Assembly: GCA_015654595.1 (NCBI GenBank)
Contig: JAATGQ010000083.1
Coordinates: forward strand, 1-36,143
Reading direction: 5' to 3'
Length of the DNA stretch: 36,143 bases
Origin: Chitinophagales bacterium
GTDB lineage: Bacteria > Bacteroidota > Bacteroidia > Chitinophagales > Chitinophagaceae
Both the position numbers and the translations under genes were made by a program. Shown here piece after piece: positions 9,140 through 16,115 of this stretch. Each line of letters begins with the position of its first letter. Within the stretch, counting starts at the first letter, position 1. The notes below the pieces were generated by a model. The model saw nothing but the letters and a program-made list of their open reading frames with translations, did no database searches and was not told the origin of the DNA.

Positions 9140-9167
9140 GGGCTCGTGGGAGGCGGGGAGTGGGGGG
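9140..9167 (+). other. G-quadruplex-type motif upstream of ssb
   Basis: Four G runs on the plus strand, of 3, 3, 4 and 6 (9140-9142, 9148-9150, 9155-9158, 9162-9167), with loops of 5, 4 and 3 bases. This satisfies the usual G3+N1-7 rule. Folding in the cell is not shown. Confidence 0.6.
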
Positions 9168-9174
9168 ATTTGAG

Positions 9175-9215
9175 CGTTGCGGGCGGGGTTCGCGGGGCTT
9201 GCGTGCTGCGGGTGG
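9175..9215 (+). repeat. 41-bp imperfect direct repeat, copy 2
   Basis: Second copy of the element at 9036-9076, with two substitutions. It ends about 115 bases upstream of the ssb start. Confidence 0.85.
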
Positions 9216-9331
9216 TGTGCTTATCGGCCGGACTGATGGGGCGATCCCCCTTGGGGGAAACTTCAGGAAAACTTCTTCCTGCGGCCATAAGGAAATGGTG
9301 TAAATTGCCCCTCTACTATAATTTTACCATT

Positions 9332-9787
9332 ATGATAAAACTCCAAGTAATCGGCAACCTGGGTAAGGACTGTGTCACCAATACGGTGAATGGAAAGAAT
9401 GTGATTAATTTCAACGTGGCTCACACGGAGAAATTCCGCGACGCACAAGGAAACCAGAAGGACAAGACGATTTGGGTGGAATGTGCTTACTGGACGGACC
9501 GTACGGGTATTGCGCCTTATCTGAAAAAGGGAACACAGGTATATGCAGAAGGAACTCCCGAAGTAAGAACCTATCCCAAGCAGGATGGAACTACCGGCGT
9601 TTCCCTGACGCTGCGCGTACAGAGCGTTCAACTACTCGGCAGCGGGAACAGAACCGAAGGCGGCGGCGGATATTCCGGCGGAGGTTACTCTGGCGGCGCT
9701 TCCGAAGGTTACGGGGCTCCAGCAGGGACTTCAAGAGTCTCTTCGCCTGGCGATATGACGGAGCCGATCGATGATTTGCCGTTCTAA
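9332..9787 (+). CDS. ssb: Single-stranded DNA-binding protein
   Basis: Binds ssDNA during replication, recombination and repair. 151 aa, normal for a bacterial SSB. The OB fold spans about 1-105 (starting MIKLQVIGNLGKDC, with WVECAYWTDR and GTQVYAEG), followed by a short Gly/Tyr-rich linker and the acidic partner-binding tip DDLPF. The ATG at 9332 is chosen because the OB fold begins at its first residue; the in-frame open stretch back to 9038 encodes only low-complexity sequence. A strong terminator follows 12 bases after the stop. The G-rich region upstream and the 49-bp repeat array downstream are unusual surroundings for a housekeeping ssb. Confidence 0.97.
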   Translation: MIKLQVIGNLGKDCVTNTVNGKNVINFNVAHTEKFRDAQGNQKDKTIWVECAYWTDRTGIAPYLKKGTQVYAEGTPEVRTYPKQDGTTGVSLTLRVQSVQLLGSGNRTEGGGGYSGGGYSGGASEGYGAPAGTSRVSSPGDMTEPIDDLPF

Positions 9788-9799
9788 AAAACTTTCTCG

Positions 9800-9824
9800 A
9801 AGGCCCGCCAGAAGCGGGCCTTTT
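9800..9824 (+). terminator. Intrinsic terminator of ssb
   Basis: Nine-bp perfect stem (aaggcccgc 9800-9808 with gcgggcctt 9814-9822), loop cagaa, then T's to 9824. The repeat array starts directly after it. Confidence 0.9.
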
Positions 9825-10010
9825 GCTTTCTGCCGCCCAAGTGCTGCCCGAGCGCGGCCCCTGGCTTTCTGCCGTCCAGGCCTGCCCAAGTGCTGCCTGA
9901 GCGCGGCCCCTGGCTTTCTGCCGCCCAGGCCTGCCCAAGTGCTGCCTGAGCGCGGCCTCTCGCTTTCTACCGCCCAGGCCCGGCCTAGTGCTGCCTGAGC
10001 GCGGCGCGCC
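9825..10010. repeat. 49-bp tandem repeat array, about 3.8 copies
   Basis: Units each begin with gctttct: 9825-9863 (39 bp, lacking about 10 bp in its middle), 9864-9912, 9913-9961 and 9962-10010 (49 bp each). Later units carry few substitutions; the last is the most diverged. The array is C-rich on the plus strand. It fills the whole space between the ssb terminator and the stop codon of the convergent gene at 10010. No open frame across it looks coding. Confidence 0.9.
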
Positions 10011-11425
10011 TACCGGCTTTGGCCGGCGACCAGCGCTTCCACTTCCGCCCGGCTCACGGGTTTATGCTGATCATCCAGATCGATCACGATTAAATAGCCG
10101 GTTCTTCCTGGTGTCGACAAAAACGCATTGACCAGATTATTCTGCTCGCTTACCAGCAAATGGCCGCTTGTCGGATTCCACAACTCCTTGGCGCATAAAC
10201 AGCCCATCGTCGGCGTCAGCGGATAAAAGGGCCAGTTCTTATAGTATTCCGGGTCGATGGTCGTCCCATGCGCAATGATCTCCGTCCTGCCGATACGCCC
10301 GGCAATCCAGGCTTCCTGCATCGGCGTATAAGATCGCCAGCTTGGGGGGAGCAGGTCTTGGTACAGGGCCAGAGAATCGAGGGCGGGCCTGGATGGGGCG
10401 GCGGCAGTTGACGATGCGGAGGTATTGGCCAGGGATGAAACGGAGCTGCGTGGAGAAGTGGGGCTTCCGAGGGTTGGTGGGGCAGTATTGCTTTTTGTGG
10501 TGGAAGGGCTTGTGCTGGCGGCCGTGTCCTGCAAGTGAAAATAGTCTTCCCAACGTCCCTCCGACGGCATGAGAAGCTGCAAGTTGGGAGTTGGCCCAAT
10601 CATACTCGTCTTCGAAACATCCGTTCCCTGTATGCTAAAAATGCCCTGCGGCGTATTTCCATTGGTTAGGAAGAAGGGCAGGGCCGGTCCTGATCTGGCG
10701 AGCTGTTCAAAGACCTGCAGCCGCCCTTGTTTGTCACGCACCCATGACCCATCGGCGTTTTGAACGACTGCCATGCCGGGGTAGTCCCTGTCCCTTCGCT
10801 GAAAGGAAAAGATGATCTTTTTTTCTGTCTTTGGGGTGTGTTTGAATAGATCCGCCAGGGAGGGGCGTTTTTCCGCCCGACAGCCCAGATAGGTTTCCAG
10901 CGCCTGCAGCAAAGGGATCGTATCGTATCCCGGAAAACGCTCCACCATTTTTATTTTTAGCGTATTGGCGTTGTTTGTACTGGTATCTATCCTGTAAAGA
11001 TAGACGGCGCATAAGGCAAAGAGATGTGGATTAGTTTCCTTATCCAGTAAGGTCCGGACATTGTCTGTATATCGTCGGGGTTCAACGGCATACAGGGCTT
11101 CGAGGAAGGCCCTTTTTGTATCGTAGCCGATGCTGTCGTAGCCCGCAAAGAGCCTGTTAAAGCCCTGCGCGACCTCCGGCGGATCCAATAAATATTGTTC
11201 TATCGCCCAGCAGGCAGATAAATAGCCGTCTTCCGAATCCCTATCCAGTGGTGCCGCGAAATGTCGGGCGATGATTCGCTCTTTCAGGTCTTTTTCCAAT
11301 GCTGTCCGATGCTGATAGAGTACCGCATCCGAATAGATGTCCTCGCGTCTTGTCTGCGTATATCCCATTGTCGTTAACAGCAGGACTGCTCCGCAGAGTA
11401 ATGTTCGCAATTCCGATTGGCTCAT
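10010..11425 (-). CDS. Exported protein with divergent L,D-transpeptidase (YkuD-like) motifs
   Basis: 471 aa. N-terminal signal (about 8-24), then a mostly helical region (about 25-190). Two separated blocks recall the YkuD fold: LPFFLTNGNTPQGIFSI (about 250-266), like the conserved TPxG strand, and IIAHGTT (His386) followed by TPTMGCLC with Cys409. The latter resembles the family's H...[ST]-x-G-C signature, although Asn/Arg after the Cys is replaced by Cys411. If active it would be a periplasmic peptidoglycan cross-linking or lipoprotein-linking enzyme; this is inference. A Ser/Thr/Pro/Ala low-complexity insert (about 300-351) sits between the two blocks. Its stop abuts the 49-bp repeat array, and a TAnnTTTG element lies 20 bases upstream of the ATG. 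Confidence 0.7.
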   Translation of the reverse strand: MSQSELRTLLCGAVLLLTTMGYTQTRREDIYSDAVLYQHRTALEKDLKERIIARHFAAPLDRDSEDGYLSACWAIEQYLLDPPEVAQGFNRLFAGYDSIGYDTKRAFLEALYAVEPRRYTDNVRTLLDKETNPHLFALCAVYLYRIDTSTNNANTLKIKMVERFPGYDTIPLLQALETYLGCRAEKRPSLADLFKHTPKTEKKIIFSFQRRDRDYPGMAVVQNADGSWVRDKQGRLQVFEQLARSGPALPFFLTNGNTPQGIFSIQGTDVSKTSMIGPTPNLQLLMPSEGRWEDYFHLQDTAASTSPSTTKSNTAPPTLGSPTSPRSSVSSLANTSASSTAAAPSRPALDSLALYQDLLPPSWRSYTPMQEAWIAGRIGRTEIIAHGTTIDPEYYKNWPFYPLTPTMGCLCAKELWNPTSGHLLVSEQNNLVNAFLSTPGRTGYLIVIDLDDQHKPVSRAEVEALVAGQSR

Positions 11426-11445
11426 CTTACGAAGGTAATAAAACT

Positions 11446-11453
11446 CAAAAGTA
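11446..11453 (-). promoter_or_regulatory. Bacteroidota -7 element (TACTTTTG) with adjacent palindrome
   Basis: Exact TAnnTTTG match on the minus strand, upstream of the gene ending at 10010. Eight bases further upstream is a perfect 12-bp palindrome (11461-11472, agcaggcctgct), in the position of the -33/-7 spacer and inside the divergent region shared with the gene at 11518. Confidence 0.55.
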
Positions 11454-11517
11454 TTTTTTTAGCAGGCCTGCTCCGGAAAAAATGCGGTAATTTCAGACCT
11501 TCAAACGAGAAACCAAC

Positions 11518-12414
11518 ATGAAAAAACTAACGTTCAGCTGCCTGATCGGCCTTTCTGCACTCATGGCCCTAACGGGTTGTGGAGGTTCTGGCGACACGAC
11601 CGCCAAAACCACGGACTCTACTGCGCAAAAAAATGATTCTGCCGCCGCTGCGGTTACCAGGAACTGGAAGATCGGCGTGCAGCTCTGGACCTTCCATGAA
11701 GCTGGTCCCTTTGTCTCTTCCATCGCAAAAGCCGACAGCGCCGGTGTGAAATATGTCGAAGCCTTCCCTGGTCAGCCTATCGGCGGAGGGAGCAAGGATA
11801 CTTTTGGCGTCCGTATGTCTGCGGGGACAAAGGCCATGATCAAGAAGCTGTTGCAGGACAAGGGCATCCAGATCGTAGCCATGGGTGTCATCGTTCCTCA
11901 GACGCTTGATGAATGGAAAAAATACTTCGAGCTGGGTAAAGAATTCGGGCTTAGCTATATCACTGCCGAGCCCCTTAAAAATCAATGGGACGGCATCGAT
12001 AGTCTCGCTGGTGTGTATGGGATCAACGTTGCTATCCACGACCATCCCCGGCCAAATGCCTACTGGCATCCCGATTCCGTATTGGCGGCTGTTAAAGGAC
12101 ATCCCCATATCGGATCCTGTGCCGACGTGGGCCACTGGGAACGCAATGGTCTTGATCCGGTGGATTGTCTCAAAAAGCTGGAGGGCCATATTTTTGGCGT
12201 TCACCTGAAGGATATCGACTCCGCTGGTAATACCAAAGCCAATGACGTCGTTGTGGGTACCGGCGTTATCAAGTTTACGCCTATTTTCCAGGAGCTCTAT
12301 CGTCAGCAGTTCAAGGGTATGTTCTCCGTCGAAAGAGAGAACAACTGGCTGAACAATGTTCCCGATGTGATCGCTACCGTAAAATTCTATAACGACCAGG
12401 TCAGCAAATTATAA
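11518..12414 (+). CDS. Exported sugar phosphate isomerase/epimerase-fold lipoprotein
   Basis: 298 aa. Lipoprotein signal with lipobox LTGC (Cys21), a Ser/Thr/Ala-rich tether to about residue 47, then a xylose-isomerase-like TIM barrel (PF01261 type). Likely metal ligands or catalytic residues are Glu151 (ITAEP), His174-Asp175-His176, Asp203 and His206 (CADVGHW), His229 (GVHLKD) and Glu272 (SVERE). It probably isomerises or epimerises a free sugar or sugar acid outside the cytoplasm, since exported members cannot easily reach phosphorylated substrates; the substrate is unknown. It precedes an Ldh2-type dehydrogenase, but a GC-rich hairpin lies between them. Such exported members often accompany sugar catabolism genes in Bacteroidota. 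Confidence 0.87.
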   Translation: MKKLTFSCLIGLSALMALTGCGGSGDTTAKTTDSTAQKNDSAAAAVTRNWKIGVQLWTFHEAGPFVSSIAKADSAGVKYVEAFPGQPIGGGSKDTFGVRMSAGTKAMIKKLLQDKGIQIVAMGVIVPQTLDEWKKYFELGKEFGLSYITAEPLKNQWDGIDSLAGVYGINVAIHDHPRPNAYWHPDSVLAAVKGHPHIGSCADVGHWERNGLDPVDCLKKLEGHIFGVHLKDIDSAGNTKANDVVVGTGVIKFTPIFQELYRQQFKGMFSVERENNWLNNVPDVIATVKFYNDQVSKL

Positions 12415-12438
12415 ATCATTCAACTCTCTATATTATCC

Positions 12439-12470
12439 GGCCGGCGCATCCTTGGGTGCGCCGGCCTTAA
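12439..12470 (+). terminator. Hairpin, probable terminator of the isomerase gene
   Basis: Ten-bp perfect stem (ggccggcgca 12439-12448 with tgcgccggcc 12457-12466), then only ttaa before ttt. The weak U-tract means partial readthrough into the gene at 12484 is possible. Confidence 0.7.
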
Positions 12471-12483
12471 TTTCGACAATCCA

Positions 12484-13593
12484 ATGGCCAATAACCGTCC
12501 CGAATCGACCTCAACGACTACCATTCCTTACGATGAACTGTTTGCATTTGCCGTCGCGATCTTTGAAGAGATCGGCTGTCCCGAAAATGAAGCGCATACC
12601 GCGGCGCTGGCCCTGCTTAGCGCCGATCTTCGCGGCGTGGATTCCCATGGCGTCGCCCGTCTGATCGGTTATGTCCGTCTTAAAGAAGCCGGCCGCGCCA
12701 ATCCCAAACCCCAGGTTCGGATCATCCATGAGACGCCTTCTACGGCTGTGATGGACGGCGATGGCGGGCTGGGTCTGGTCGTCGCGCCATACGCGATGCA
12801 GGTAGCGATCGAAAAAGCCGAAAAGGTCGGGACGGGCTGGGTAAGCGTACAAAACTCCAATCACTTTGGTATTGCGGGTTATCACGCGTTAAAGGCGGTA
12901 GAAAGAGAAATGATCGGGATTGCAATGACCAATGCCAGCGCGCTTGTTTCGCCGACATTTTCTACCGAACGTCTTCTGGGAACCAATCCGATCTGTGTTG
13001 CCGTTCCCGCGGGCGAAGAGCCTCCTTTTGTTGCCGACCTGGCTACTACTACAGCCGCCAACGGTAAGCTGGAGATCCTGCAGCGCAAAAGCGAGGAAGC
13101 CCCGCTCGGCTGGATACAGGACAAGGACGGCAACCCAACCACCGATCCCCATGCCCTGAAGACCGGCGGCGCCTTGCTGCCTCTTGGCGGCGACCGGGAA
13201 CACGGCAGCCATAAAGGATATGCCCTCGGCGCAATCGTCGATATCTTTTCCGCGGTCCTGAGCGGCGCCAACTATGGCCCCTGGGTACCTCCCTTCCCCG
13301 CCTATGTCCCCATGCCCACGGGTATGCCTGGTAAAGGTATCGGGCACTTCTTTGGCGCTATGCGGATCGACGCCTTTCGCCCTGCGGAGGATTTTAAATT
13401 TCATATGGATCAGTGGATAAGACGTTTTCGTTCCGCGACGCCGATCGCCGGCCAGGAAAAGGTGCTCATCCCCGGCGATCCCGAGCGGGCGATGGAGGCC
13501 GAAAGACGCCTCCACGGCATCCCCCTGCTGCAACCCGTCGTCGATGATCTGAAGACGCTGGCGGCCCGGTTGAACGTTGCTTTCCCCGGATAG
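12484..13593 (+). CDS. Ldh2/malate-type NAD(P)-dependent 2-hydroxyacid dehydrogenase
   Basis: 369-aa cytoplasmic oxidoreductase of the malate/L-lactate dehydrogenase (Ldh2, YlbC/YiaK) family, which is unrelated to Rossmann-type lactate dehydrogenases. Landmarks are LRGVDSHGVARL (about 56-67) with the catalytic-region His, VQNSNHFGIAGYH (about 122-134), GTNPICVAVP in the cofactor region, and GSHKGYAL (about 240-247). Members reduce 2-oxoacids such as oxaloacetate, 2,3-diketogulonate or ureidoglycolate; which one cannot be read here. ATG at 12484 gives an N-terminus starting with the helix before DELFAFAV. It follows the exported isomerase, so a shared sugar-acid pathway is possible but unproven. 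A degenerate copy of its last 14 codons lies 78 bp downstream. Confidence 0.92.
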   Translation: MANNRPESTSTTTIPYDELFAFAVAIFEEIGCPENEAHTAALALLSADLRGVDSHGVARLIGYVRLKEAGRANPKPQVRIIHETPSTAVMDGDGGLGLVVAPYAMQVAIEKAEKVGTGWVSVQNSNHFGIAGYHALKAVEREMIGIAMTNASALVSPTFSTERLLGTNPICVAVPAGEEPPFVADLATTTAANGKLEILQRKSEEAPLGWIQDKDGNPTTDPHALKTGGALLPLGGDREHGSHKGYALGAIVDIFSAVLSGANYGPWVPPFPAYVPMPTGMPGKGIGHFFGAMRIDAFRPAEDFKFHMDQWIRRFRSATPIAGQEKVLIPGDPERAMEAERRLHGIPLLQPVVDDLKTLAARLNVAFPG

Positions 13594-13770
13594 AGCTGCC
13601 TGCAATGGAGGGACTCAGGCTGCTGAGGCAAGACGGGTTTGCCGTGGCTAAAAGTTGCCTTCCCCGGCTAACAACATTCTAATAACAATTGACCATGGGG
13701 GCAGGACGTAACACGCCCCAATAAACTATTATCTTTGAACGGAACGCCCTGGCCGGGTGTCTGACGTACA
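13594..13770. other. 177-bp spacer holding an echo of the upstream gene's 3' end
   Basis: Bases 13630-13671 read in register like the last 14 codons of the dehydrogenase (13552-13593): both begin aagacg and end in codons for V-A-F-P-G plus stop. A ctgcaa block also recurs (13528-13533, 13600-13605). The spacer then carries a ggggc/gcccc inverted repeat (about 13697-13719) and the -7 element of the next gene. Confidence 0.6.
13730..13737 (+). promoter_or_regulatory. Bacteroidota -7 element (TATCTTTG)
   Basis: Exact TAnnTTTG match, 33 bases upstream of the ATG at 13771. No TTTG at -33 distance is evident. Confidence 0.5.
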
Positions 13771-14940
13771 ATGAAAAAAGTCCTATCCTTCCCGATAGCC
13801 CTGCTGTTCTGTCTGTCCTCTTTTATCGCGGCAGCACAAACGAATGTCCTGACGGGGATCGTAAGAGACTCTGCCACCGGTAAGCCGCTGCCAGGGGTAA
13901 GCGTATTCTTTAACAGTACGTCCCGGGGGACGGTAACCCGCCCCGACGGAACCTTTATCCTTCAGGGTTTCCCCCCGGGCCGGTATGAAATGATCGTTTC
14001 CGCCATCGGCTATGCGAACTATATAACGGAGATCAACAGCCATCACCTTCCGGCTTCGATGAATATCACGCTTCACACGGAAGCGGCAGAACTGGCCGCC
14101 ATTACCGTAGAGCCCTATCTGAAAGATGGCTGGAAAAAGTACGGCAAGACCTTTTTGCAGTACTTTATCGGCACTACGGCCAACGCCAGCTCCTGTACGA
14201 TAAAGAATAAAGACGTACTCCGGTTTCATTTCTATCTGAAGAGCAATAAATTGTCCGTTACCGCGGTGGAACCATTGCTGATCGAAAACAAGGCCCTGGG
14301 CTATGAATTGGAGTACAGGCTGGACCGTTTCGTCTGCGACTTTGCTTCCAATATCGTTTCCTACTACGGCTATCCCCTTTTCCGGGATATGAAGACAGAC
14401 GATGATCTGAAGAAGAAAAAATGGGAGAACAACCGGCAGCTTGCCTATATGGGCTCCGCTATGCATTTTATGCGCAGCCTGTACAATCAAAAAGTAAGGG
14501 AGGAGGGTTTCCTGGTGAAGTATAAGATCCCTGTGCCTAATGTCGAAAAGCAAAGAGTGAAAGGCATCTATACGCCCAATGTCACCAAGTCCGATTCCAT
14601 ACCGATGGATAGCCTGCATCATTATTGGAATGTATTGCGCGAACCGGATTATTATTGGCAGGAAGTGGGAGATCCATCCGGGCTGCTGACCATCCTGCAG
14701 GATAATACTCATGTGCTGTTCTTTAACGGTGATCTTACCGTGATCTATGGCAATCCCAAAAGAGGCATCGCCTACTCCGAGTCTTCGATACGACTGATGA
14801 ACCAGCAGCCGATCGCCATTGATGAGAATGGAAGTTATTTTCCTCAGAAGGAGGTGTTGAACCTGCAGAGCTGGAGCATTACGGAAAATATGTCGAATTT
14901 GCTGCCGCGGGACTATGACATTAACTCGACTATTCCTTAG
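13771..14940 (+). CDS. Exported protein with N-terminal CarboxypepD_reg-like domain
   Basis: 389 aa. Signal peptide about 1-22 (ending IAAAQ), then a carboxypeptidase regulatory-like beta-sandwich (about 25-110) with its typical GIVRDSATGKPLPGVSV, DGTFILQGFPPGRYEM and AIGYANY signposts. The remaining roughly 280 residues form a Tyr/Lys-rich domain of no family I can name. The architecture, a short CarboxypepD_reg module on a unique C-terminus without a TonB plug or barrel, is common in Bacteroidota exported proteins. Presumably periplasmic or surface-associated; function unknown. A 387-codon antisense open frame covers it and is judged spurious. It ends 105 bp from the convergent hydrolase gene, with no clear terminator between. 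Confidence 0.85.
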   Translation: MKKVLSFPIALLFCLSSFIAAAQTNVLTGIVRDSATGKPLPGVSVFFNSTSRGTVTRPDGTFILQGFPPGRYEMIVSAIGYANYITEINSHHLPASMNITLHTEAAELAAITVEPYLKDGWKKYGKTFLQYFIGTTANASSCTIKNKDVLRFHFYLKSNKLSVTAVEPLLIENKALGYELEYRLDRFVCDFASNIVSYYGYPLFRDMKTDDDLKKKKWENNRQLAYMGSAMHFMRSLYNQKVREEGFLVKYKIPVPNVEKQRVKGIYTPNVTKSDSIPMDSLHHYWNVLREPDYYWQEVGDPSGLLTILQDNTHVLFFNGDLTVIYGNPKRGIAYSESSIRLMNQQPIAIDENGSYFPQKEVLNLQSWSITENMSNLLPRDYDINSTIP

Positions 14941-15045
14941 CCCCAATGATCGTCGGCTGATCGTTTGGCTATCGGTTCGTTTATGATTACCTGGACAGCA
15001 CGTTTAACTATGATGGCTAACCGCTATTTCGTAGAAGCCGATCCC

Positions 15046-15966
15046 TTAATGCTTCAACCATCCACTGGCATCCATCCAATTGATCATCCGCTCGGACCAG
15101 TCGTCTTTGGCTGTGGTATTGTGCAGCCCGAAGCCGTGGCCGCCATGGGGGTAGATATGCATTTCTGCGGGTACGCTTTTTTGCTGTAAAGCCGTATAAA
15201 AATCAAGACTGTTGGCTACTGCCACCGTCTGGTCATCGCCGGCGTGCACCAGAAAAGTAGGGGGCGTGGCTGCCGTAACCTGGTATTCGTTGGAAAAAGA
15301 TCGTACCTGTTGGGGTGTCGGCTGGAGCCCCAGCAGGCTTTCGCGTGAACCGCGATGAGTGAGGCTGTCGGTCATGCTGATCACGGGGTATAGCAGGATC
15401 AGGAAGTCGGGGCGTAGAGAAATATTGTTTGGGTTGTCGATATAGGCTTTGTCAAAATGAGTTCCGGCGGTGGAGGCCAGGTGACCGCCGGCAGAAAATC
15501 CCATAAGTCCTATGCGGGAAGGATCGATTCCCCAGTCTTTTGCCTGCTGTCTGACCAGCTGGATCGCTCGCTGGGCATCCTGCAGGGGACCAATGGTTTT
15601 GTCGACCATCGTTTCATCGCTGGGCAGACGGTATTTTACCACGAAGGCGGCTATCCCATGGTCCGTAAAGAACTTTGCTACTTCCATTCCTTCATGCGCC
15701 ATCGCCAGATGCGAGTATCCGCCGCCGGGGCAGATGACGACCGCCGCTCCGACCGCTTTCTCCTTTGCCGGCAGAAAGACAGTCAGGGTTGGGTGAGTGA
15801 CCTTGCTCAAGGTATAATAGCCGGGGCGATTACCGGGATCGACCACCTCTGTGACCGTGGAAGGCTTAGAATTGGGGATCGGGCCGTCGCCGTAAAGTGG
15901 TAACTCCTGCTGTGCTGTCGCCATAAAAAAGGGAAGTAAGAAAAGGACAGAGAATAAAGTCTTCAT
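15046..15966 (-). CDS. Exported alpha/beta hydrolase (BD-FAE / acetyl-esterase-like)
   Basis: 306 aa from the ATG at 15966. That start gives a clean signal peptide (MKTLFSVLFLLPFFMATAQ); the open frame runs 15 codons further up, but those codons overlap the queA terminator. The alpha/beta hydrolase fold shows the oxyanion strand ICPGGGYSHLA, nucleophile elbow GFSAGGH (catalytic Ser), the acid region HAGDDQTV (Asp) and HGGHGFG (catalytic His). The family includes acetylxylan and ferulic acid esterases and related deacetylases, so a periplasmic carbohydrate esterase is the best guess. There are no polysaccharide-utilisation genes beside it. It lies downstream of queA but is separated from it by a terminator. 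Confidence 0.9.
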   Translation of the reverse strand: MKTLFSVLFLLPFFMATAQQELPLYGDGPIPNSKPSTVTEVVDPGNRPGYYTLSKVTHPTLTVFLPAKEKAVGAAVVICPGGGYSHLAMAHEGMEVAKFFTDHGIAAFVVKYRLPSDETMVDKTIGPLQDAQRAIQLVRQQAKDWGIDPSRIGLMGFSAGGHLASTAGTHFDKAYIDNPNNISLRPDFLILLYPVISMTDSLTHRGSRESLLGLQPTPQQVRSFSNEYQVTAATPPTFLVHAGDDQTVAVANSLDFYTALQQKSVPAEMHIYPHGGHGFGLHNTTAKDDWSERMINWMDASGWLKH

Positions 15967-15997
15967 ATGCTTGACATTCGGTACCCTAATATAGCAC

Positions 15998-16042
15998 AAA
16001 AAAGGAGGCAATCTATGAGTAAGATAGATAACCTCCTTTTTT
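15998..16042 (-). terminator. Intrinsic terminator of queA (bidirectional hairpin)
   Basis: Eleven-bp stem (aaaaaaggagg 15998-16008 with cctcctttttt 16032-16042) with an inner atctat/atagat pairing, giving T runs in both directions. About 75 bases past the queA stop on the minus strand. A second perfect hairpin (ccggcaaag 16052-16060 with 16065-16073) lies between it and queA. Confidence 0.88.
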
Positions 16043-16115
16043 CATTGATGTCCGGCAAAGATGCCTTTGCCGGGGGCCCACCAAAGGTGAGGCGTTTGAA
16101 AAAAAACTATAAAGG

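Larger units (their letters stand above)
8858..9331. other. 474-bp gene-free G-rich region between the kinase gene and ssb
   Basis: Divergent spacer with strong strand asymmetry: long G runs on the plus strand from about 8920 to 9260. It holds a 41-bp imperfect direct repeat (9036-9076, 9175-9215) and a canonical G-quadruplex-type motif (9140-9167). It must also hold the promoters of both flanking genes, but no TAnnTTTG match stands out. The ssb frame happens to stay open back to 9038, giving a low-complexity extension that I do not believe is coding. Confidence 0.7.

Noticed and set aside
9038..9331. 98-codon N-terminal extension of SSB
   Set aside because: Open only because the region is G-rich; it encodes Gly/Arg/Ala low complexity and contains the 41-bp repeats, while the SSB fold begins at the ATG at 9332.
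9591..9938. Minus-strand frame across ssb and the 49-bp array with a periodic peptide
   Set aside because: The periodicity simply reflects the DNA repeat; the frame overlaps ssb antisense and has no plausible start or domain.
9825..10010. CRISPR array
   Set aside because: The units are contiguous tandem copies with no unique spacers, and there are no cas genes.
13783..14946. 387-codon minus-strand frame opposite the CarboxypepD_reg gene
   Set aside because: Fully antisense to a gene with a signal peptide and a known domain; the translation looks like reverse-complement noise.
15967..16011. Longer start of the alpha/beta hydrolase
   Set aside because: The extra codons run into the queA terminator hairpin and put charged and Cys residues ahead of an otherwise perfect signal peptide.
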